Assembly: GCF_000699445.3 (NCBI RefSeq)
Contig: NC_067196.1
Coordinates: 25,375,116-25,439,115 of the forward strand
DNA: 64,000 bases
From: Schistosoma haematobium
Lineage: Eukaryota > Platyhelminthes > Trematoda > Strigeidida > Schistosomatidae
Direction of reading: 5' to 3'
The notes under the pieces are model-generated. The model was not told where the DNA came from and ran no database searches. It saw only the letters and a program-made list of their open reading frames with translations. Position numbers and translations under genes: made by a program. Below are positions 49,701 through 61,027 of this stretch, piece by piece (the stretch's first letter is position 1; every line of letters starts with the position of its first letter).

Positions 49701-52700
49701 ATCTTTGTTAATATCAGTTTAATGTGATGGGATGCGGGGATTTATGTTATTAGAGGATGACTTTCAACATAAACTGATAATGGTGCTTGACTATATAGTG
49801 AGATAGTTTTAATTTCATTTCCCTATAAACTGGACACAAAAAGACCCTACTCCAAAGATTTGTTAGAGACCAAAGGAGACTGATTTACATAGGCAGCAAC
49901 TGCGACTAAATGTGTCAACAAGACCTTTCAAATTGAAACAAAAAATGTCATAATAGAAGAGCAACGAACCAAAGGCAAAAAAAGGGAAACATTCTTTGAA
50001 GGCTTCACTGTACGAAAATATTAATCCAAATTTATTAAAAGAAAGTAACAAATTGTTTTAAGGGTTCATCAATCCTCAGCAACTAGCGAATCACTCCAAA
50101 AAAGAATGGGCTAGTCCAATTTTATGTGAAAGCCATCTACATCGTCCTCCGGTTCGTACTAAACCATGATGTCGTCTTAGATAAATTCTCTTATATCGCT
50201 AATAATAGTTGTTTATTTGGTTTTACTTGCCTTAATCTGTAATTAACCTTGCCGTTTAACTGCTATACTAACTAGTTCTTATTTATTTTGTCTTTTATTT
50301 TCTAGCATCTTCGTCGGCTGCTGACGTGTTGGCAGATATTTTTGGAGGAATCAAAATGTCTGATCTTTCTGGTGATACTGGCTTCTTTGTGCCACCTGCA
50401 ACTGTTTTACTGGAAGCTGCTCGTGGTAAAGGTCTCGAAATTCGTGGTACATTTTCTCGTAAGACAGCTACCGCACAAGTTTTTATGGAGCTGACATTGA
50501 TTAATAATGCACTAACTCCCATGTCTGGATTCGCTATACAATTTAATAAAAATAGCTTTGGCTTAGTTCCAGCCCAAGCACTAAATGTCCCTACTCCTTT
50601 GATGCCTCATCAATCTGTTAATGTATCCCTTCCGTTAGCAACTACTGGTCCTGTAATGAAGATGGTTCCACTTATGAATCTACAGGTGGTTTTCCTCACA
50701 TTTTTTAAGATGAATTTATTACAACGATCTCATTATTTTATAAGGTAGAAATACTTGCAATCAAATAAATTAATAAGTCTTGTAAATCAATGGACGAACT
50801 ACTTATTTTTATGATTGTATAACTAGATGGATTTTTCCTTCGTTGTCTACAACTTCTGCTTATACGTCCACCTTTCAAGTAACAAAAACACAGACTCCTT
50901 TTTTTACAAAGTCCATTCTTTGTTGCGCCGTAAAATTGATGTGTTTATGACACTCATCTGGATCATTCTCTGGGCCTCAAAACAAACATGTATTCCCGTT
51001 GGTAAGATGGTTCTTACTTCTAACGTATTATCGTGCTTTAGTAACGGAAAGTTTATTTAACCACGGAGTTGGTTGTACTACTGACAAACCTGCTCAATGA
51101 TTAACTCAACTGTATTATGTCTGAGAGCTTGTTTTCCTGTTCTTCATTCATAATTTCACTAAGTTTAACCCACTTTCGTTTTAATCTAGTGGGTAATTGT
51201 TTAACCACAAGCTCTAATATGGACATAAAATTTAATTCAGACTCGATATTCAACGATATTCGTGTATTCCTATATATAATTGGATTGCCTAGAAATATGG
51301 TAAAGTCTCTTGAATCATCTCTTACCTTTTGACCATCACCCTCCACAGTTTCAAACACTACGAGCCACCACTGATAGTCTTCCGAATCGTTTAAATATAT
51401 GTCTAGCTTCTATGTGAACAGATGAGGTAGGCGAAAATTTTCAACACTAGATCTTGTAAATTGCCTTATTTGAAAAGTCAGTCTGTCCCGATACCATTTC
51501 TAATTCTTTCACAAAAGTGGAGCAATCTACTGGATCCCTATAAAACTATTCGGCACACACTCAAGGAGCTTGAAGTAGTTTTCTTAGTTTCTACTTCAAA
51601 TTTATCAAACAACATCTCAAACAAACTATTAACATCACCATTACCTCGTCGAATCAGCAGACAGACAGGCATAGTCGAAGGTACGAGCTAATTTCCAAGT
51701 AGGAGTGGTTCAGAATTTTCCAGGTTAACCAAATCCAGAAATTCGACTAGGTTTAAACGAAATTTAGAAAGCAATTAATGGAACTTGGAGATCAATTATG
51801 ACTGTCACAGTTGGTAGAGTATTTCTGAAATTGGAGAATCGCAGACTGTAACTAACTTCTATCGAGGAACAAAACCAGAACGAGTGAGTAATGAAACAGG
51901 ACGTCTGTTTATTTGATAGAAACTAAAGTGTGCTAACGCCTTAAAGCTATCCTATGAGTGACTTTGAGCTTAATAATCAGGAGTTAGCCAGCCATTCATA
52001 TAACAGCTATTCCTCAATAGTTCAAGGTTATTAAAAACTGTTACCATCCATGTCATCATTCAGATTAACTGAAATCTAGTTAGAAACATGATTTCCAGTG
52101 GCAGGTTGTCCGTAATTGCGTTTTAAAATCGCGCTTCAGTTCAACAATCTCCATTCTGACTAGTCATTTCTGCTTGTTTCAAAGCCGTCAGTATGGTTTA
52201 GTTCTATGGTGTTTTATATTTAATTATAATTAAACGGCTCCAAAGAAACTAGATAAATAGCTATTTCATAATAGGTTATGACCACGTTGTGATCAAAAAA
52301 AGAGTATAATACTGAGAATTATCTCTTTTTTGTGAGATGTAATTTTAACTAAAAATCAATCATTACTTGTTGTCTACAGTGATTATACTAATTAATCAGT
52401 TACCGTTTCTTATTTCTAGCCTATATTTGGTCAGAATTCATCAAAATCTGCATGCTAAGAGAGTGTATGTGTAACAGCATAGAGCTCATTTACGTGTAAA
52501 GAAACATTTGTGAAAACTAAAACGTTGACAAGTATCATCTTAGGAATTTGGGTTTTGAAGTAGAAACTACACTAACATAAGTTAGAACAGAATATTTTTT
52601 GGTAACAAAAAAAATGCTAAGTCTTATTTCTTGAGTTATTTAAAAGCTAGTAAAGTTTTCATGCCATGTGATTTTTGTCTGGAATACAACAGAATAAGGT

Positions 52701-55700
52701 TCAGAATACTCTAAAACATTTAGTATGAAGATTACAATTGTTAGTATATATATAACCTTTTTCAATGCTGTAGCAACACGTAAACGCCACGATTTAGTTC
52801 AATTTTTTTAATACATCTCAAATATTTAATTTCGTGTTGTCATTAGTTTTGATTTCTTCAATTTTCCCCTCATTGTGTTGGTTCGATGCATACCTGTACC
52901 TTATCTTACATTGTTTATGACTGGCTACATAATCTCCAATTACTATGTTACACTTTTCATGATATATTATATTTTAGCGATCACTAGTAGTGTTTTTGTT
53001 TTGTTTAAACAAGTGTTAGCTAATTGCAAATTTCATGCTTGCTCGTGTTTACTACTCTTCATTTTCAATAGATTGCTGTCAAGAATAATATTGACGTATT
53101 TTACTTTGCTACGTTGGTACCAATGCATATTTTGTTTGTCGAAGATGGAGAAATGGATAAACGAGTTTTCCTAGCTACCTGGAAAGATATACCTAGTCAA
53201 AATGAACAACAGTTTACTTTGAGTCCAAAAAATCTCACTGCTGGTAAGTTAATTATTTCTACTAACTTGCTTTCATCATACGATTTACTATTATGTTTAT
53301 TATTTTTGCCCATTTTACAAGAATTGCATTATGCAATGAATAAATATTTATCTAAAAGTGCTTTTTTTAATCCCAGTGTTAATTTTACTTTCTAGCATGT
53401 TGCTGGTAATTATTTGTATAACAAAATGCTTAACAAGTATATATCACTTTTGAAAGCTCGGTAGTACTTTCTTGCTCTGAAAATGATTAAGCATTTAAAC
53501 GGACATTTATGTTGATATTAAATGTGTGTACAAAATCCATCCACATTCTGTCAAAAGAAAACTAAGAAACATTTAAAATGATTCATTTAAACAGTTGAAG
53601 TCGATCTAAACTGGAAGCACTGAACGGTCGTTTCATCTTAGTATGGGAATTCTCAACAGTGCGCATTCATGATACCTCACACGGGATCAAACTTGAAAAA
53701 AGTACATGTTAAACAACCCAAGTGAATTCATGCTTTTTAACTATATTCTGTCAATCACCCTCATACAAACATTACACTTATAACTCAAGTAGTGTTAGAA
53801 GTATGGAGGTAGTTGTCATTCCCAGGATCTTCACACCGTGGAATGGTACTTCTTTTTGAAGAAGACGGACCTGAAAAGAAAACTGGGTTAAGAGGGTTCT
53901 TGATGACCCTAACGTGTGACCGGAGTGTCTATGGAACAACTGTCTGAGGCTGGTCACACACAGCTTTTTTGTGAACAATATTTGATGTTTTAGCTCTATA
54001 CTTTAAAGCCTTACCACTAGTGGCGAAAATCCATAGTGTAAAATGAAGTGTAGTGTTTTTAGAGTAAACTTTTCCTAACCCCCTTCTGTTTTAGCAGGGC
54101 AGACCTCACAAACCTGTACTTGGTTACTGAGTTACATAAGCAATAAAGAGTTCAGAAATGACAAGTGTAACCATCCTATATAACAAATAGTAAATACTTT
54201 CATATAGGCAAGCGATTACAATTTTCTTGTAGTCTCCTTATCACGCCATATTTATTGATCATGTGCAGTAAAGTCAATATTTTAAAAGTTAAATGGTGTT
54301 TTAATCCTTTCGAGTCCTTAAAATTGCGTTGTTTTCTGATATATCATCTGTATGTTACTCTTAATGCCTAATCAAAGCGTGAATTGTGTGGCGCATATAT
54401 ATTTGGTGCCCTCTTGTATCAATATTTTTGTGTTCAAATAAATAAATAATAAACTTAATGCCTAATAGAATAATTCATTTCATTTCATTGCAAAAGATAT
54501 AACTGTAAATACAAATAACACCACTCTCAATCAAGAACCAGTTTAAGTGTATACGATTAGATTTAACTCTAATAGACAAAGTATAAGATTTTTTATCTTG
54601 ATGAATCTGTCATTTGATTAACATAAAATCCAAAATACTGGATTCATTATTTAAATTATTTCCAGTGTTATATTTTTTTTGGAAATCTACCATTAAATGA
54701 ATACTTATTTATAAGTATGATTGTGTTAAACGGGACATTGTTCAAATTATCACTATTGATTCAATCCATATATGTTTTTCTTTCGATTATGCTGTCTGAT
54801 TGTATTATGACATAAAAATTACCTACACATGCATTTAAACAATTACGTAAAAGGTAATAACGTATACACCTGTTCTACCTACTGTTTTGTCATCGAAATA
54901 AATGATATCAAGATATGTCGAATGTTGGTGTTACGTTAGTCAATTAATTAGTCATTTGAAGTACTGTAAACTACTTACTGGATCTTTAATGGCTTTCAGA
55001 TATAACTCCATACCGATAGGGAAATTCTATGCTTGTTTATCTAGATCAATATGTGATGTTTTTTTTCAAATATAACTCATTTACTAAATACGAAGTTTTA
55101 TACTCGGTCTTAAGCCATCATATCATGTGAGGGCAAGTAACTATCCTGTTACATAAATCGGAATAATAAGATCAGAGTGGAATTCGAACAGTGTTATCTT
55201 ACTGACCATGGATAATCTTGGTTGTTTAGCAGCAGTTTTGTTGTCTATCTATATCAGTTTGTTTAGGAGAAGGTAAATGTTAATTCTTTGGTTTCTGTTA
55301 ACCGATCTTCACTCTGCAACAAATTTATATGTGAATATTTTTAGATTAAAGAGATACTATTTAAATTTCTTTAAATGCTTTTTTTATGTACATATAAATT
55401 TTGCATATCTATTCTAGATGCTTGTAGCAGTAAATTACGTCAAAACAATATATTCACTATTGCTAAACGTAATTTGGATGGTCAAGATATGCTTTACCAA
55501 TCTATGAAGCTTACAAACGGTATCTGGGTATTAGCCGAATTGAAAATTCAACCAGACAATCCGTCTTTTATTGTAAGATTGATTAAATAATTAATGTATG
55601 CTATTATTTATGTCTATCCGTTTTGTTAATATTTTAGTTAAATTTATTAATGAATAATGAATTAGTGATGAAAAAAGGAAACATTAAGTATCCTTTAACC

Positions 55701-57704
55701 ATATTTGAATTGTGACTATCAGTGAAATATAGAATGCGTCATTTTGCAATGTACCTACGTCCCTAGTGTTGTTTATTCATCAAGCTACTGAACCCATGTA
55801 TCAACTAACAGGCATAAATACATTTGTAGTTTCCTGTTGTGTTGGTATTCTGAAATCCAATTGATCGGTCTACGGATTTTAATTAAAAAGAAATTATCAG
55901 TATGGGGTAGCGGAGATTATTATGTTTTTGATTGAGATCATGTGTCGATCAGCGTTAGACCACCGCTGAAAACCTGGAAGCACTGAACATCCGTTTCGTC
56001 CTGTTGTGGGACTCCTCAGCAGTGCCCATCCACGGTCCCGCTCGTGGGATTCGAATCCAGGGCATTTGGTTTTGCACGCGAACGCTCAACCTCTAGACCA
56101 GTGAGCTGGCATCCAACGGTGTTAATGTCTAACCTCAACAAATCCACGAAATCGCGCGACTATCTTCCATTGTGCTGAGGTAGATACCTGTCTACCTGAC
56201 AAGGGTTAGCTCCACTGGTGACGGCTTCGAATCCTCCGAGCGGGATCGTGGATGTGCACTGCTGAGGAGTCCTAAGATAGGACGAAACAGCCGTTCAGTG
56301 CTTCCGGGTTTTCGATGGTGGTCAAAGACCGATCGGTTCATGATCTCAATAAAAAGAAATTTTTAGATGTATATACGGATTCGCTTTCAATTTCAGCCAG
56401 AGTGTGATCATTAGCGACAAACTCCAAAAGAGGAAAAATTACTCATAAGCAGGTTACAAATGATGTTTGTTTGCAAATCATTTCCTCGTAACGATCTGAC
56501 TGAGAATTTACTTTAGACTAGATGCATTTTTACTATAACAGTATCCGTCAATTCATTGAAACATTCTGTTCTAACCCACTACACCAAAGGTATTTCACTA
56601 CAGGTTCGCCTAATGTTACTATCACGATATAGATAGATCGATTGTGGGCAATATTCATGTTCCAAAAACAAAACACTTGCATACAGTTTTATTGAATCAT
56701 TATTTCATTCCACCCTTCATTACGTAGGTGAAATTCTACTCCTGACTGTTGCTGCTACCTTGACGTGGTGGTCGGGCTTGTCTATCGTGATGAACCGATC
56801 GAGCTATACTGGCTGGAACAATCGTTCCTGAATGTCATACCATGCCAGACAGGTCGGTTGAAGAGCGGTAAGACTGGTAGGAGATCAATTGCCGAAAATT
56901 TACACGACGATAAAGTTATTTCCATCGGTAGGTCTATGATGGAATTGAACAAAAATTAGATAGTGGGCAACCCTGTCGGTCACCACTTGAGGTTTCAAAA
57001 TCAGATGATAGTCCTCCATAAGCTCTGACTCGACTGGTAGTGTTCGAGCAAAGAGTCTTGACAAAATTCATGTACTACTGGTGAAATTCTATTCTTTAAG
57101 CTTCCCTCTTGAAAAAATTCGCAGGATTACAATCCACTTCTTTGGAAACGAAACACTTACCTATCATTTTGACATATTATAGTTGCTTTTCAAGTATTAA
57201 TCTATCCAGTCAATTGTATCGTACAACTGACTGGTCACTACGATAATGACAGTGATATGGAGGATCCATCTAGGGCAATTGGAAAACCCTGGTTCCTAAC
57301 TAATGGTACACATGGGCTCCAGGATCCTGAGGGAACCTATTATCATTAATAACTGCTACTGGCCTCATTGTTATTATTTGGTGCCCCCTTGTATTAAGGT
57401 TTGTGCGTTCAAATAATAATAATAATATAGCAGTGATTTACTTAGTCTACAAAAGTGGTAAGCCTAAGTCCATTGACAACGTTTCTAATATGTCATGGGA
57501 CATCACATTCAATTATCTTTGATAATTGTAATTGAATTGTGTATGAACACAGTGATTCTACAAAATACTCATTTTTTATTTCAATTAATTATTCCCACCC
57601 ATTCTTTTTTTCCTCGTTTATTCTTCCAGTTATCATTAAAATCACGTACAATGGATGTACATCCTTGTGTTCAATTGGCATTCGATGAAATTTTAAATCA
57701 TTGA
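37743..57704 (+). CDS. AP2B1/AP1B1 homolog: AP-1/AP-2 complex subunit beta (beta-adaptin)
   Basis: Large subunit of the clathrin adaptors AP-1 and AP-2, which link cargo and lipid to clathrin at the trans-Golgi/endosomes and plasma membrane. Coding exons: 37743-37813, 37846-37951, 37989-38124, 38158-38534, 39494-39812, 43867-44145, 46622-46876, 47574-47945, 48653-48863, 50306-50685, 53072-53243, 55418-55572, 57630-57704. All inner introns are GT-AG and every phase is consistent. From the conserved [12 protein letters not shown] to the TGA this gives 956 residues, against about 937-951 in animals. I followed the alignment with animal beta-adaptins from memory, end to end without a gap in the trunk or ear. 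Some positions look like AP1B1 and others like AP2B1, so this is probably the single shared beta of invertebrates. The initiator Met is not in this first conserved exon. Confidence 0.95.
37814..37845 (+). other. 32-bp micro-intron of beta-adaptin gene
   Basis: GTAATTTTACTG...AATTAG between codon parts G and GT of the Gly in TTTKKGEIFEL. Neighbouring micro-introns are 37952-37988 (37 bp) and 38125-38157 (33 bp). All give exact protein continuity when removed. Confidence 0.93.
37846..47945 (+). CDS. Beta-adaptin trunk exons
   Basis: Seven exons encode the alpha-solenoid trunk (about residues 13-630). Visible blocks include [167 protein letters not shown] and [16 protein letters not shown]. In AP-2 this part packs against the mu and alpha subunits and, with sigma, helps recognise dileucine motifs. 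The first introns are 32, 37 and 33 bp; the later trunk introns are 959, 4054, 2476 and 697 bp. Confidence 0.95.
38535..39493 (+). other. Beta-adaptin intron, nothing recognised
   Basis: GTGAGC...TCTAG, 959 bp, splitting the Glu of NECTEWGQVF. No repeat family of this window is visible inside. Confidence 0.7.
40610..41140 (+). mobile_element. LINE 3'-end copy with AAATAAATAAA tail
   Basis: Ends GGTGCCCCTTCGTACCAATA, then TTTGTGTTCAAATAAATAAA. Almost the same sequence is inverted at 44750-45275, with third and partial copies at 61325-61765, 56735-57425 and 54388-54452. A 65-codon frame in it differs from that of the inverted copy at only two residues. This is a non-LTR 3' region; I cannot name the family with certainty. 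Confidence 0.8.
41890..42080 (+). pseudogene. LINE reverse-transcriptase-end remnant
   Basis: [20 protein letters not shown] then [13 protein letters not shown] resembles the LKGRVYxxxVRSVLLYGxETWxLRxxDV block downstream of the RT domain in schistosome LINEs. The family GCE is replaced by SYD and the frame ends at a stop. Fragment only. Confidence 0.7.
42650..42885 (-). repeat. Dispersed repeat, GGACCGATGCAT family
   Basis: Reads, on the minus strand, TCGATTCTGAGCCACG, comparable to TCGATTCTGAGCCATG in the copy at 12245-12760. Confidence 0.4.
43230..43660 (+). repeat. CACACCGTGGAA repeat family, best copy
   Basis: Begins TGTTAGAGGTATGTAGGCGG, with CACACCGTGGAAGGGTTCTTC, GGTCGATCACACACGACC and AACCCCACCTCTCC. 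Markedly more GC-rich than its surroundings. Other copies are at 53790-54105 (plus) and 62185-62520 (minus). No ORF; possibly an LTR or LINE untranslated region. Confidence 0.7.
44146..46621 (+). other. Beta-adaptin intron, 2.48 kb
   Basis: GTAAAT...TTGAAG. Contains the inverted LINE tail (44750-45275) and GGACCGATGCAT-family pieces at 44630-44705 and 45785-46150. Confidence 0.7.
44750..45275 (-). mobile_element. LINE 3'-end copy, inverted partner of 40610-41140
   Basis: Near-identical reverse complement of the plus copy over about 500 bp. The two lie on either side of the 279-bp exon 43867-44145, 3.6 kb apart. Confidence 0.85.
46877..47573 (+). other. Beta-adaptin intron, nothing recognised
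   Basis: GTAGTA...TTCAG, 697 bp between ...SDTQ and [12 protein letters not shown]. No repeat seen. Confidence 0.7.
47946..48652 (+). other. Beta-adaptin intron, nothing recognised
   Basis: GTTTGT...ACCAG, 707 bp. No repeat or alternative exon recognised. Confidence 0.7.
48653..48863 (+). CDS. Beta-adaptin hinge exon with clathrin box
   Basis: Seventy codons: [20 protein letters not shown], later [23 protein letters not shown] fits the clathrin-box rule L-phi-x-phi-[DE] and sits where the mammalian hinge has LLNLD, so this is the clathrin-binding site. The following hinge is Pro/Ser/Thr/Asp-rich and looks somewhat shorter and less Gly-rich than the mammalian one. The exon ends one base into a codon at GTAATA and continues at 50306. 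Confidence 0.92.
49440..49685 (-). mobile_element. TIR-hammerhead SINE with intact ribozyme
   Basis: In the 1.44-kb beta-adaptin intron 48864-50305, antisense to the gene. Left terminus GTTGAGATCATGAGTCAATTG; on the minus strand the spacer, tRNA-like GGCTCAGTGGTCTAGTGGTTAGG, B-box-like GGTTTGAATCC and then the ribozyme. Confidence 0.8.
49506..49563 (-). ncRNA. Candidate active hammerhead ribozyme
   Basis: Minus strand: stem I GCACTG pairing six of six with CAGTGC, with an outer GGA/TCC helix separated by an internal loop; core CTGAGGA (fits CUGANGA); stem II GTCC/GGAC; GAAA; stem III ACAGCCGT; cleavage triplet GTC before CAGTGC, at 49519/49518. All positions required for catalysis in known hammerheads are kept. 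Confidence 0.65.
50306..57704 (+). CDS. Beta-adaptin ear (appendage) exons
   Basis: Four exons. The sandwich subdomain shows [34 protein letters not shown] and [18 protein letters not shown]. The platform shows [51 protein letters not shown] and [20 protein letters not shown], ending [11 protein letters not shown]. The Trp of ATWKDIP and the Tyr of MLYQS correspond to the platform residues that bind accessory proteins such as beta-arrestin and ARH in mammalian beta2 (family knowledge); both are kept. The last exon (57630-57704) has 24 codons and TGA. Confidence 0.95.
50686..53071 (+). other. Beta-adaptin intron, 2.39 kb, no known repeat recognised
   Basis: GTGGTT...CAATAG. The open stretches at 50827-51060 and 51101-51358 have no recognisable domain. 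A single-copy-looking block around 51,350-51,700 has more even base composition and may be an old element fragment. Confidence 0.5.
53590..53700 (-). mobile_element. Decayed TIR-hammerhead SINE
   Basis: GAAGCACTGAACGGTCGTTTC, TAGTATGGGAATTCTCAACAGTGCGC: on the minus strand the core is TTGAGAAT, so inactive. In the beta-adaptin intron 53244-55417. Confidence 0.6.
53790..54105 (+). repeat. CACACCGTGGAA repeat family, second copy
   Basis: GTGTTAGAAGTATGGAGGTAG, CACACCGTGGAATGGTAC, GGTCACACACAGC, AACCCCCTTCTG: same order as 43230-43660 with more decay. Confidence 0.65.
54388..54452 (+). mobile_element. LINE 3'-tail scrap
   Basis: GGCGCATATATATTTGGTGCC through GTTCAAATAAATAAATAAT: last 60 bp of the LINE family at 40610-41140. 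Confidence 0.7.
55973..56031 (-). ncRNA. Candidate active hammerhead ribozyme
   Basis: Minus strand: GCACTG/CAGTGC stem I, CTGAGGA, GTCC/GGAC stem II, GAAAC, a short stem III ACGGATGT and cleavage triplet GTT, which fits the NUH rule. All core residues intact; stem III is the weak point. Confidence 0.55.
56250..56305 (+). ncRNA. Candidate active hammerhead ribozyme, sense to beta-adaptin
   Basis: Plus strand: GCACTG/CAGTGC stem I, CTGAGGA (56262-56268), stem II GTCCT/AGGAC, GAAA (56284-56287), stem III ACAGCCGT, cleavage triplet GTT at 56295. Being sense, it would be present in the primary beta-adaptin transcript. Confidence 0.6.
56735..57425 (+). mobile_element. LINE 3'-end copy, longer and more decayed
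   Basis: CTTGACGTGGTGGTCGGGCTTG, GAGCTATACTGGCTGGAAC, GGGCAACCCTGTCGGTC, GGATCCATCTAGGGCAATTGG, ending GGTGCCCCCTTGTATTAAGG and GTTCAAATAATAATAATAAT. Its second half aligns with 40800-41140; the first half extends the family upstream. Confidence 0.65.
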
Positions 57705-58105
57705 TTATTATTTATTCTCTTATAATTATTTACTACAACTAATAATTAGCTTGATCATTTCTTTTCTCTACTGACAATAATAATACTACTACTAGGTACT
57801 ACTAATTTCAATCGTTAACTGTGTGTTTTTTTAATGTGGTGTACACACAAATTTAAGTTTATTTTGTTCTAGCATTCGGGACTTAAAAAGAAAGTACCTG
57901 TGGTTCTTTGTGTGTTGTTATTTCATTTTACCAATTGTTGTTGATTACTTTTATTTATTCATTTCATTCCATTTATCTTATGCATAGTTATATCCATACT
58001 TACTATGTGATTCCAACTCAATTATCATATCACAATTGTTGTGTACTGTTTATCATTCACTGCTCATATTCAAATTGATTTAAATAAATATGTTTAAATT
58101 GTAAT
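57705..58105 (+). other. Probable 3' UTR of the beta-adaptin gene
   Basis: AT-rich sequence after the TGA at 57702-57704. The first full AATAAA is at 58083-58088, which would give a 3' UTR of roughly 400 nt. Confidence 0.5.
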
Positions 58106-58529
58106 AATTGTTGTTATTCATAGACAGCACCACATCATTTTTTATTATGCTATAGCATAATAGTCAGAGGGTCATAGGCTCTTCCATATCGCTCCATCTA
58201 CTTGGAGTTTGTTATGACTACCATTATCTGCCAAGTATGAGTGCTGCATATAGTTCTCAGTATAGAAGTTTGTAATTTGATTATCTATTCACCCTACTGT
58301 TTTATGACTCAGAAAACTAGGTAACTTTTGAAGGTGTTTTGTTCTTTAACGTGGTTAGTTTAGTCATGAAGTTTTCATTATCTTGCTAAGAAATATCAGT
58401 AATCTCAAATTTATTTCACTGTATTATACTCTTTAAATAACATCTCCAAGCACTAATCTTCCCGATTACTGCTTATACTCTTATTACCTCTACCACTACG
58501 GGATTTGAATCGACCACTGCATCTCTATG

Positions 58530-58610
58530 CTAATGTGGTGTGGCAACTCGAACTGATGTACGTACGTACGAAGTTCTACGTTGTTACTGACTGATCAGTA
58601 ATCACTGGGT
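58530..58610 (+). repeat. Dispersed repeat, GGACCGATGCAT family
   Basis: GTGGTGTGGCAACTCGAACTGATG followed by TACGTACGTACG and TTCTACGTTG, comparable to 44640-44695. Confidence 0.5.
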
Positions 58611-59582
58611 GATATTTCGTAAATACTTTCATTAGGAATGTGTACTGTTGGATATCAGTGAAGATGTTCTTATTTAAGTGCTGTCATCATAATAAATAAT
58701 TATCTCGCGGCTTTCCTAGGACTGTTAAATGTAAACGGCTAAGTGTAACGAATTATTGTCACTTTTTTCATCCCATTTTGTTATTAAATTGAGACATGAA
58801 GTACTGACAAAGCCCCAATAAACGGTAATTTTACAAGTTGTATACTGTTTTTCCCAATATTTAACACAAAAAATGTCTCACTACCTCTGGAGAAGTTATC
58901 GTAGCTACTTAAGCTGTAATTGTATTATATGCCACTGAACATTGTCGTCTCGTTAGCTCATTTGTACCGATGATGCTAAGCGCATTTATATGACATGGCA
59001 GCGTGTGATTGTTGTTAATAATAGGAAGTTGTCTGAAGTTTTTCTTGTGGCTAAGTGACTTGTGAATGCTCACTTCAACTACATGTATAAATATGCATAT
59101 ATATTGAAACAAATATATCTTCGTTTTAATTAACCTAGGAACTTTTAAACCGTGTGAATATGTTTGTTTCCCGACAAATTGTATATGCAAACTGAATAAG
59201 TTGGTTGTCATTATATGACTTATCTACTATTAAGCATAGTAAAGGAAAACTGGTACCATATCACTTAGAGTTGTGTTTACTTCAAAATTAGCATTGGACA
59301 TTTAATCATGATCTACCTTCCAACTTACTAGTAAAGCTAAATTCTCGATACGAACTGGAAGAAAAGACTTGTTCTTATTGCTTTGTATGAGTCATAACGT
59401 TAAGTAATCTATCTTCTTTTTGAAGGCTGTAGTGTTTATCGGCACTTTTTCTATCAACCGATTATGTGGTTAGGGCTTCCTGTAGTATAAATACAATATG
59501 CCGGGAGAAATTCCTTCTCTGTGTATAGTTAAATTTGGCAACTTTCAGTCTCATTTTGTTAACTCGAGAGAAATAATCTCAC

Positions 59583-59824
59583 CTGTTGTTCACTTTCTTC
59601 CTTAAACATGGTAAAATCATCCGCTTTGTGAAAAGTATATATTAGCTGTTCACTAAGTGAAACGTACATCCAACGTGTATATGAGCACAAAGTGTCTAAT
59701 GATGTTTTATCAGCTCTTCTCAGTTCGTCGAAATCATACTGCTTAACAATAATTTGAGTAAAAATGCTGGTTACTCTAAAACTAGTGTTTCTGGGACTTG
59801 CAAAGTCACGAATCCTATTTGCCA
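59583..59824 (-). CDS. Unidentified internal coding exon
   Basis: Minus-strand open frame between a CCCAG acceptor (59826-59825) and a GTGAGA donor (59582). It encodes 80 residues including FASPRNTSFRVTSIFTQIIV, YDFDELRRADKTSLDTLC and LIYTFHKADDFTMFKEESEQ. Its balanced, amphipathic composition, richer in charged residues than random AT-rich frames, looks like a real helical protein segment. I do not recognise the family. The exon would be continued towards lower coordinates, between 57.7 and 59.5 kb, where I found no partner. The terminal exon at 61028-61233 lies upstream on the same strand and ends in a stop, so the two belong to different transcripts or alternative forms. Confidence 0.5.
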
Positions 59825-61027
59825 CTGGGCTCCTTGGATAAGTGTACAGGCAATCGATAACTCAAAGACGTATTGTGTAACTTCATCGATATATCACTTG
59901 ATGGATTATTGAGTATATAGTTTGGAAGGCCTCCATGAAATTGCTCAAATAGATAATCGTGCTATGACTTGTCCAGCTTCAAAATGGATCTCCTGAAGTT
60001 AAAGTAAAAAAACAAGCTGTAGTGCCAAACGAATAAAATGCCAATCAAATAACTAACTAGTGACATTGAGTTAGAATCTTAAATTGACTGAAGTTCAGAA
60101 TGTGGATTATTGAATTCTGACTTCACCACACGTGTATAGCGCTCCTCAGAAAACCTGAAGGTTATGGGTTCTATCAGATTGATATATATTGCTGTGTAGT
60201 GGTTCCAAAACCAGAACTAAAAGAGTCATTAAATACTTCCTGGTTCTCGATGGTTCTGCTAATGTTAACTGACAATTAAGATCACCCTCCATAAATCATT
60301 GCAGTTTCCAAATATTTACTCCTATAAAGAGTTCATTATTTAACTTATGATCCAACCCCTGTATATTTCTATCCAAATAAATAAGTTAACACAATATAAA
60401 ACGATAATCGAAATATTTATTTTTGTTTCAATAAAATTCCCTGATAAAGATTACTTGATTAAAGTAGCAGATTATGAGTTAATTTTAAACAACAGGATGG
60501 AAGAGAAAATTGGCTAAACCAAACAAAAGAAAGTTCAATATGTATATATTAAATAATGATAATAATAGTAGTATAAACCCAGTAGGTATAGATTAAATGA
60601 TGCACATGAAGTGATAACAGGATATACTTCAAATAACACATCTGTATGGTAATATAATTGACTATATCCATTTGTATGTGGATCCTCATGAAATATACTT
60701 ACATGACTCACCATAGAAAAAGAAAAGTAATGGGAAAATGAAGTTGAAACACTATTTTACTTCATCAAAATAAAATATTCACTTAACTGTTTATTGAATA
60801 AGTATAAAAGCTGCCATTTTTCTTACATCTAAATTATATACCACACCGGGTTTTCATATTTTTGTTCTCTTGTAGCACAGAAAAAAGAAACAATAATAAA
60901 TATATATTTGTAAAGTATATATTACTTATTTCATAAACCTGAGATTTTAATTGCACACAATAATATTGATTATTCAATGTTTTATCATGGATTTATATTC
61001 AATGTTAAATTCCTTTTTGTTTTATTA

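Larger units (their letters stand above)
55930..56350. mobile_element. TIR-hammerhead SINE with two opposed intact ribozymes
   Basis: In the last beta-adaptin intron (55573-57629). Left terminus GATCATGTGTCGATCAGCG and right terminus CGATCGGTTCATGATC are inverted repeats. A complete ribozyme core lies near each end, one on each strand, around a tRNA-like region (CTCACTGGTCTAGAGGTTGAGCG, GGATTCGAATCC on the minus strand) and the full spacer. Confidence 0.8.

Noticed and set aside
58909..59211. 100-codon minus-strand frame
   Set aside because: No domain, no splice sites that connect it to the exon at 59583-59824, and a composition like random AT-rich DNA.
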